Assembly (NCBI RefSeq): GCF_947507565.1
Contig: NC_089175.1
Location: 6,065,733-6,129,732, forward strand
From: Oscarella lobularis
Taxonomy: Eukaryota > Porifera > Homoscleromorpha > Homosclerophorida > Oscarellidae
DNA: 64,000 bases
Direction of reading: 5' to 3'
The notes under the pieces: model-generated
Told to the model about the DNA's origin: nothing
Databases searched by the model: none
What the model saw: only the letters and a program-made list of their open reading frames with translations
Shown: positions 56,471 to 64,000 of the stretch, in pieces
Layout: each line of letters opens with the position of its first letter
How positions within the stretch are numbered: the first letter of the stretch is position 1
Program-made: the position numbers and the translations under genes

Positions 56471-56604
56471 TGTAACGAGAAGAAGCCGCTATCTGATGTC
56501 ATCGGCGAAGCGAGTCGTCGCGGCGAGGGCGATGTCGATTTCGAAACGCGCGCGGACAGTCACTCTTTTACGTCTTCCTAAACTGACGGCGATTTTTCCT
56601 CGGC

Positions 56605-56785
56605 GATTTTCCTCGAGTGACCGTTGCCTAGCGCGCGCACACGCACACTGTGGACTCCGTTACTTCAGTTCAGTTGAGCTCTGCTGAGGCCAGCTGAGGC
56701 CACGAGGCTTGACTGGAGCTAGTGGAGCTCAGTCCAGTTGAGCTGCTGCAGGCCATGAGACTTCACTAAGCATCTATGAGATGAG
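56605..56785. repeat. Direct repeat, copy 2 (gagctctgctgaggcc block)
   Basis: Second copy of the block at 55,150-55,310, with short insertions (acacgcacactg, ttcagttca). It ends where the Death-domain-related duplication begins (56,810). Confidence 0.8.
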
Positions 56786-57053
56786 ACAATCCTGAGACCT
56801 CGCTGTTCAGGGCATGAGTGGAGATTGGTAGTTCGTTTGGCAATATGTGATAGCGAAAAGTGATATTTGTCAAAAAGAAGTCCAACATCAACAGCTGGTG
56901 GCTACACGAAAAAATATTGGCCAGCCGGCCCAGCCCAGAGCTATAAATAAATATAATATTTATAGCATATAAAAATGTATATAGAAATGTATATAAAAGA
57001 TAAAACATTATTATATTAGTGAAGAGTATAGCATTAACGTTACCGTGACTGTC

Positions 57054-57305
57054 TCACAATTCTTCTTTGTAAGCAGCTTCAATATTGTTTCTGTGAATGC
57101 CGCATTTTTTACAAGCTTCAAGAAGAGTATTTACCGTTGCCTCTGGACCGCTTTCTGCAGCCCAATCCTCTATGACCATCATAGACCGAAGAAAATCATC
57201 ATCAAACTTTTCTTTGTACACTGCGGTATAGCACCAGCTTTTCGGCCCAGACAAACAGCCAACATTTGCCATTTTCCTTCTACTTGGGTGCGTCAAGTTT
57301 TCCAA
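57054..57305 (-). pseudogene. Second, diverged Death-domain fragment
   Basis: Encodes KMANVGCLSGPKSWCYTAVY, FLRSMMVIEDWAAESG and ATVNTLLEACKKCGIHRNNI, aligning along its length with the fragment at 50,995-51,293. The exon start and upstream part are not recognisable and no partner exons are seen. Downstream sequence (56,810-56,935) also matches that near 50,790-50,935, so this is a duplicated segment. It could be a short live gene, but a remnant is more likely. Confidence 0.6.
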
Positions 57306-57492
57306 CTAGACGTCCTAGACACCCTCAAAAGGCTTTTTTTCTTTCCCTGTTTATTCGGGTTGGGGCGTGACTGAACTAGCTATCCGGGCCTCAAAGAATG
57401 GGTACACAAATCGTTGGTGAACAATGTTCATAAGCGATAATCTTGCTAAAGAAGTTTGAACAACGTACTAGTAACACACACAACGCAAAGCA

Positions 57493-60400
57493 TTAGGGTC
57501 CAGCAGAGGGATTGTCGAAAATGCTCGGTTCATCGTCCAACGACGCCGTTGTTTTACCTTTCTTAGTGCTCTTCTTCGTTCGCGTCTTCTTCCCTTTAGC
57601 TGCCGCCGACGCAACCGGCGGTGCTACCGCCTTATCTTCGTCACCGAAGATGTCCACTGAAAAAAATAAACAAATTCAGTCTATATAAAAGGAGAAAAAT
57701 ATTGAATATTACCAGGCGCTTCGTCCGGCGGCGCAGCGCTCTTTTTCCCTTTAGCCGCTCCCGTCTTCTTCTTCTTTGTCTTTTTCGCGCCGCCCGCTGC
57801 CGGCGACTTTCCCTTGCTGCTCGGCACGTCGGCGAATATGTCTCCGGTATCTCCAAATATGTCCACTTCGGCGCGCTCCTTCGTTTTCTTTTTCGCCGAC
57901 GCCGCCGCTTCAGCCGCCTTTTCCTGCTCCGCAAACAGATCCTCTTCGTCGTCAATCGGTGCCTTAGCTGGAGTCGTCGTCGAACTCTTATTCGCCGATG
58001 ACGACGACGACGGCGGAGGCGGCGACGAGGCGAAAATATCGTCTACAAGAGCCGGCGATGGACTCCTCTTCGCTTTCTTCGGCGTCGTCGCGAATAGATC
58101 GTCGTCTCCGCCGCCGCCGAATAAATCGTCCGTCGCCGGCGACGGAGCGTGTGGAGGAGACGTCGCTGCGACGAGAGTTCCGCTATCGTTGCTCGATTGC
58201 GATTGGAGTTGTCGGGCGCGTCTTGACGGTGGGCGACGCGCTTGACCTCGCGAACGCGTCTACGTGCACGTACAGTCATAAGGATCCCCATACGATCTGC
58301 ATCGTTTTCTTCTTACCTTTGTTAGCGTTGTGAGAGTGTTGACTCGAACTGGGCCGTCGAATGTGAGCGCTTCCTCTTCGATTTGTTTCGTCGGAGGCTT
58401 GGCACCGGGTAGGAGAGCGGTTGGGTCGATTGCGAGACGAGGAGCCTGCGTAGAAGAAAGTTGATGAGGGTAAAAGAAATAGATTGAGTGGGGTGAACCT
58501 TTCCGGCGCCTGCTCGCTTTGTCGGACTCGGTGACGACGCCTTTTTAGGTGGAGCGGCGAACAGATCGTCGTCATTTGACGTCGAATCGAATAAACCTTT
58601 TTTCGGTTTCTTTGCTTCTTCTTCTTTAGGCTAAAATCATAAGTGAATAAATAAGAAAGAGATAGTTTGTTTTAGACTCACTTTAGGTGCGTCTTCTTTC
58701 TTAGGAGAAGGAAGTGCGAACGGGTCCTTGCCGCCGAACAGTGATACGCCTCCAACAGGTTTCTTTTTCACCGGTCTAAAATTAAAGAACTTATTCTTTC
58801 TGAGGGAATTATTTCTAGGCGCCGTACTCGGGCTCAGGTGCGGCGGCGGCTTTCGTCGGCTTTGGAGCAGTGAATAAATCGTCGTCGTCATCGTCATCGA
58901 CTTCGCCGAAGAGTCCTCCTCCCTTTGACGGCACCGCTTTCGTTTTAACCGGCTGCGGCGGCGTCGCCACCTTAGCAGGAGCCGCAGAAATCGGTTTGTC
59001 AACTCTAGAGATAAGAGATACAAAAACAGGACTCCATGCTATATATGTCACTACTACAACAATTAATGATAAGGACGCTATATATACATCTCTACTACAT
59101 AATGTGCTAAGGGCTCTATGTATATCTAAAGAGACACTTACTTCTTCACAGGAGCTGGAGTCGTCTTCTTTGACGAAAATAAATCGTCATCTTCATCGTC
59201 GTCGTCGTCGTCTCCAAAAAGTCCACCTCCGCCTCCCGACTTTGCTTTCGCCGGTTCCGCTTTCGTGACTTTCGGTCGTGCCGGCGGCGACGACGGCTTC
59301 TTCGGCTCAACGGCTCTACTTCCGCTAAATAAATCGTCCTCGTCGTCGCCGCCGCTCGATTTCGAAAGCGATCCAAACAGATCCTTTCCGCCAAACATGG
59401 CGACACCACCGACGGGCTTTTTCTTTTTATCCGCCGTCGCCGTCGCCGTTTTATCGTCGTCCTTACCTACTTTCTTATCAGAGGAAAATAAATCGTCTTC
59501 TTCATCGTCGTCGTCTTGAGGAGGAGGTGGTGCCGTCATTTTCGCTGGTGCCGTCGCCGCTGCGGGTTTCGGCTTCTCCGCGAACAAATCATCGTCATCG
59601 TCATCCGATTCTCCTAAAGGTGCTTTCACAATCGTTTTCTTTACGGCCGGTTTCGATCCTAAGATATCGGAACCGCCAAATAATGATACTCCGCCAACGG
59701 GCTTCTTTTTCTTCGTCTCTGGCGTCGCCGCTTCCTTTTTGGGTTGCGGCGGAGTGGCCACTTTGGACGGTGCCGTCTTCCCTTCGGAGAACAGGTCGTC
59801 GACTTCGTCGTCGGCGTCCGGAGATTGTGACTTTTTGGCGGCAAACGGATCGGCGCCGCCGAATAAGGAAACGCCGCCTATTGGTTTCTTTTTCGTTTCT
59901 TTCGCCGCTGGAGCGACCGTTGGCTCCGCCGGTTTCGGCGCGGGGTCGGAGAAGAGCTCGCCGTCGTCGCTGAATAGGGATTCCGGTTGTGCGGATTTGG
60001 TTTTCGAGCCGGGTTTGGGTGTTGAAGCAAAGAGATCGTCCTACAGAGAGATTAAGATGTTTTCTTTCTTCGTACACAAGTCTCCTTGCTCTTACTTGCT
60101 CGTCCGGAGACGATAAGCCGCCGAACAACGACACTCCTCCCACGGGAACCTGGATTAATAATTATTATAAAATTTTTCACATGACTTTTTGTGTACTGGT
60201 ACCTTCTTCTTTGCAGGCTCGGCTTTGGGTTTCGCTGGCGTTGGTGCCGGATCAGTGAACAGATCGCCATCCCCGTCATCGTCATCGTCGTCGCCGAACA
60301 AGCCTCCTGCAGCAGACGCAGACGTTTCTTGAGGAGGAGCTAAAGAGAAGATAAATACAGTATATATCTCGGACTCCTCTAACTCTACCTTCTGCCTTCT

Positions 60401-62822
60401 TTGCTTTGGGCTTGCTGGGTGACGTATTGAAGATATCATCAGCATCTTCGTCGTCACTGCCTCCAAAGAGACCGCCACCGCCGCCAGACTTTGCCTTCTT
60501 CACTGGTTTGATCGTCTTTTCTTCCGCTTCTTCCTCCTCCGCGTCGGCGTCGTCTTCGTCGTCGTCTCCGCCGAAGAGACTCGCTCCGCCGAAGAGTGGG
60601 ACGGCACCGGCCGGCGGCTTCTTCTTCTGCGAGGGCGATTTTTTCGTCGGCGTCGTCTTTTTCTTCACCGAAGGAGATGACGACGACTCTTCGTCGTCAT
60701 CGGATTCCGCCGTCGCCGCCGCCTTCGCTGCCTTTGGCTTCTCAGAAAATAAATCTCCCTAGAGAAGAACCAAGGCGTGTGTGGATACAGTTTATCTTCT
60801 ATAGTCTTATTTCCTACCTCTTCGTCCTCGTCATCGTCGTCGAATAATCCGCCACCGCCACTTTTGTCGCCGAATAGACCGCCGCTCGATTTACCGAAGG
60901 CTGTCCCGGAGAATTCGTCGCCTTCGCCTTCGTCGTCTCCGCCGTCAAAGAGACCGTCTGGAATTTTAGAAATAATATAATTTTTCTCGTCACGCCTAAT
61001 GTGGGACCTTTTTTCTTGCTCTTCTTCTTATCCTTTTTCTTTTTCTTCTCCTTCTTTGTCTCCTTGGGAGCGGTCGTCGTCTCTTTCTCGTCGCCCCACG
61101 CGTCATCGCCATCTTCTCCGTCTATGAGACCGGATTCTTTGGGCGCAGCGGGAGCAGCGCCAATTTTCGCGGCCAATTCCGACGCAAAGTCGACAACAGG
61201 TGGAGCACGAGGCTAGAAGATGAAATAGTAAAGAGACAAGAGAGAGTTTGGCCCTTCCCATGCCTTTCTCTCTTCGTCATTGCCCTCCTCTTTATCATCA
61301 GACTCCCCTTCCTCACTTTCCTCCTCAGAACTCTCGTCTTCTTCCGTGCTCGAGTCTCCAAAGAGATTTCCACTGTCGCTATCGGACTTGACCTGGGAAC
61401 GAGAAGCTGATAACAATGCTCCTTTACGATGCAAGGAACTAACCCTCTTCTTCTTCTTCTTCGTTGTCTTCTTTTTTGACGCTTTCCTTTCCGTTTCTGA
61501 ATCCGATGCGAACTCCTTCTCCTCTTCATCCTCATCAGACTATAAAATAAATTATTTCGCACATAAATTTTATGACGTCATTTGATTTACCTCCAATTCG
61601 CTTGATTCTGAGCCTGACGCTAGAAGATCAGCCTCTCGGTCCTCATCCTCTTCATCTAGGAACGAATGTGAGTATTAGAGTCCCTTGTCTTTCTATTGCT
61701 TACCGTCGCTGTCTGGTTCCCCAATTCCAACGTCTTCGTCTTGTAGGAACTTCGTTGAGCCAATCAGATGCGGTAAACGTCTCAACGCGTAATTATCCTA
61801 AGTCTCAAAAATCAGTACATAAACTCTATAGAATTATCAAGTGACCTTTGGCTCAAGTATGGGCTCTGGAGCCGCAGACGGGCCCTCGTCATCATCATCA
61901 TCATCCTCAACATCAGAATCTAATAATAATAATAATAATAATACATAATAATCAATTAGAATTCACTTTGACTCAGACTCACGTTCGGGCTCGGGTTCAA
62001 TTTCGACGCGTTCGAACGCATTCTCCAGCACTTCCAAGCCGAAACTAATGGCATCTTTAATACGAGGTATCACTTCCGCTTCCAACATTTCGCGAGTTTT
62101 CTCCTAAGAGAGACGTTTTTTTTATAAATTCGAATTCGATCGCTTTTCTTTTCGTTTCTCACTGGTTCCTCTTTCTTTTTCGCTTTCTCCGCCGTCTCGG
62201 TCTCTTCGTCGTCTTTTCGCTCTTCCTCGTCATAAACACGCTAAAATAAAGGAAATTCAAAAAAAATTCACCTTTTATTATATCTCTTCTTTTGTACGTT
62301 CTCTATGAACTGCGTGCTAGCCAACATGAGAAATTCATTGAAGGCATTTTGAACGCGTGACGACGACGCCTAAACGTGAATATCAATGAAAAACGGAAAA
62401 ACTCGCATAAACGAGACTCTTTCCTTCGTTTCGTGAAATAATCCGTCGACCTGCTTTTCGATTTCGTGCGTTCGCGACGTCAAACGCTGGGAGAACTCCT
62501 CCAAATGGCGCAGAAGCTGCGTAACGAGACGCGTAACGTCATCGAAAGGGGGTCGATCATGTGATCTACTTACACCCGCGTCCGAGGCGAGCGTCCACTT
62601 TCTCGCGCCATTTCGCACTTCGTCGAGCGTCCACGCGCGTTCCCACACTTTGCCGGCCGGCTCGGCGGCCATCGGAGCTTCGGCGGGAGCTGGAGCGGCG
62701 GGCGGTGCCGCGGGAGCCGCCGGAGCCACCGGCGGCGGAGCTGGGGACGTTTCCAGTGAAGCAATGGGCGGTGGGGGCGGTGGAGGCGGCGGTGGAGGCG
62801 GTGGCGGCGGAGGAGCAGCCAT
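57493..62822 (-). CDS. WASHC2: WASH complex subunit 2 (FAM21)
   Basis: Multi-exon gene from ATG at 62,822 to TAA at 57,493. The N-terminal globular part is orthologous to FAM21: [20 protein letters not shown], then [15 protein letters not shown] and [59 protein letters not shown]. It is followed by a long acidic tail with many LF motifs (D/E-D-LF, SLFGG), including repeats of [10 protein letters not shown]. Near the end are the RCSD segment ([12 protein letters not shown]), the capping-protein-interaction stretch (TLTTLTK, then [10 protein letters not shown]) and the final [13 protein letters not shown]21 links WASH to retromer (LF motifs bind VPS35) and to CapZ on endosomes. Unusual: the first residues are a run of about 17 prolines. 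The C-terminal half has been copied and scrambled downstream. Confidence 0.95.
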
Positions 62823-62910
62823 AAGAGACGAAAAGAAGCTAACTGAATACGGGAATGCGAAACCCGGCCACGTGCACGAAAATATATAAACGCGAGATAC
62901 TTTATTTTTC

Positions 62911-64000
62911 TCATTTGATCTGAGGTCGTCCCAATTTTGGAGTCAAGTCGAAGCCCGTTTTTCGAACCTGCGGCGTGTAGAAACCGGTTTGGTTTCGAAA
63001 CGCTTCGTCATTTTCAGAAAATTGTTCGGGATTCGAAAATTTTCGATGCGACGGTCCCGTCCAAAACTGAGCGGGCAACGCACTCTCAAACGAACTGCGT
63101 CGTCTCTTCTTCTCCTTCTTTTGAGTCTCAGACCCTTCATCCTTCTTCCTCTTCTTCTTCTCCTTCTCTTTATCAGCGAGCATTTTCTGCACGCTGGACG
63201 TATCAAAAGCGAGTCGCGGCAGTTGTCTAGGCGATGCCCCGGGACTCTTATTCGACACAGGGCTCACTTTCCGAACGCTGACTGACTTTGGCGGCGGCGT
63301 AGCGCTTTTTGGCCTCTTCAAAGCCGGTGACGAGCCCGTGTCACCATTTTCAGCCAGCGGCGAAGAGTAGAGGCTCTTCGTACGCGTCACAGACGCCGAT
63401 TTCGCGGCGACCTCCCCATCGTGCGGCACGGATTTCGATTGGCCTTTCTTCGAGAATAGCTCTCGTCTCACTGACCCCGGGCTATGACCCAGAGCGAGCG
63501 AAGCATCCACTTTTAGAGTGAGACGAGGTAGAGACGGCGAGCGCGGCGCGTTCGACGCGGACGGGACGAAAGCGCTCAACAAACCGGCGGATTCCGGACG
63601 CGGCAATGACAGGGACGATTTCTCCTCGTCGCTTTTCTTTTTCGGAGTCTTCTTCGATTCCAATGCCGTAGGGCTGCTTACTCGTATGAGCGGAGAATCG
63701 GCTGCGGCTTTGGTGGGAGTCTTTGGCGGCGTTTCCTCGCCTTCGTTGGAGGCGTTTCCGTTCGTTTCCTCAACCTTCGTTCGATCGAGCGTTTCGCGTC
63801 GGCCTTTTCTCGTCGGCGGACGTCGCGGCGGGCCTACTCCTGCGCGTTCCTAGCCGTAGATTCGATCGCGAATTAGAAAGGGGAAGGAGGAGGAGGGGCC
63901 GGGCCCCGCGAGTAATTCGCTTACTTTTGTCGCAGTTGTCAGCATTCGCACGCGAGCCGGTTTATCGAAACTCGCTTCAGCCGTTTCTTCGTCCGGATTG
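62911..64000 (-). CDS. Lys/Ser-rich protein with RCSD/CPI-type motif (CapZIP-like), 5' part outside window
   Basis: Two exons are visible: 62,911-63,849 and 63,925 to beyond the window, joined in phase 0. The upstream exon encodes [17 protein letters not shown] and the next begins [18 protein letters not shown]. This lines up with the [16 protein letters not shown] / [10 protein letters not shown] region of WASHC2 and with the SFD...K...RRPPSRR region of vertebrate CapZIP (RCSD1), so it probably binds actin capping protein. The rest is low-complexity, with basic KKEKKRRR runs and many SP/TP sites ([20 protein letters not shown]), ending [13 protein letters not shown]. It starts only about 90 bp upstream of the WASHC2 start on the same strand. 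Assignment rests on one motif; the unseen 5' part would decide. Confidence 0.6.

Noticed and set aside
1-64000. CRISPR arrays, bacterial operons, tRNA or rRNA genes
   Set aside because: No regularly spaced short direct repeats with unique spacers, no cloverleaf or rRNA sequence recognised by eye, and the gene structure is plainly eukaryotic. A tRNA scan was not possible here.

Overview
The window is eukaryotic and almost certainly metazoan: GT-AG introns of about 40-80 nt, closely packed genes on both strands, an Ig/fibronectin-III receptor, Death domains, an ABCA lipid transporter and a WASH-complex subunit. The very short introns, gene density and lineage-specific family expansions fit an early-branching animal, most plausibly a sponge (perhaps a homoscleromorph). 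That placement is inference, not read directly.

Layout. 1-12,652 (minus): a giant secreted or surface protein built of cysteine-rich GCC2/GCC3 (ephrin-receptor-like) repeats. It has seven 5' exons and then one uninterrupted open exon of at least 9.7 kb that runs off the window. 13,619-15,422 (minus): DDX6/Me31B helicase, nine exons. 16,109-30,848: an array of single-exon LGR-like seven-transmembrane receptor genes (four intact, several broken) interleaved with two copies of a head-to-head PIH1D1-like/XRCC2 pair. The array grew by repeated segmental duplication of the unit receptor + PIH1D1 + XRCC2; only the right-hand XRCC2 is intact. 30,937-41,699 (minus): a full-length ABCA transporter with many small exons, one intron swollen by a 1.1-kb tandem repeat, and a row of tandemly duplicated splice-flanked leader exons upstream (42,126-43,109). 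44,780-49,640 (minus): a type I receptor with three Ig domains, two FN3 domains, one membrane helix and a proline-rich tail. 50,995-57,320: a rearranged accessory zone with Death-domain fragments, ankyrin fragments, a 1.36-kb foldback element and scrambled partial copies of the neighbouring WASHC2 gene. 57,493-62,822 (minus): intact WASHC2 (FAM21). 62,911-64,000 (minus): the 3' part of a second gene with an RCSD/capping-protein-binding motif.

How the genes relate. Most genes are unrelated neighbours. Three local themes stand out: (i) the receptor/PIH1D1/XRCC2 block, where copies of one unit have been kept, truncated or fused; (ii) WASHC2 and the next gene, both carrying a motif expected to bind actin capping protein, with broken copies of that module downstream; (iii) duplicated spliced or intronic repeats in and around the ABCA gene. 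All exon models come from splice signals, reading phase and remembered family sequences; no search was run.
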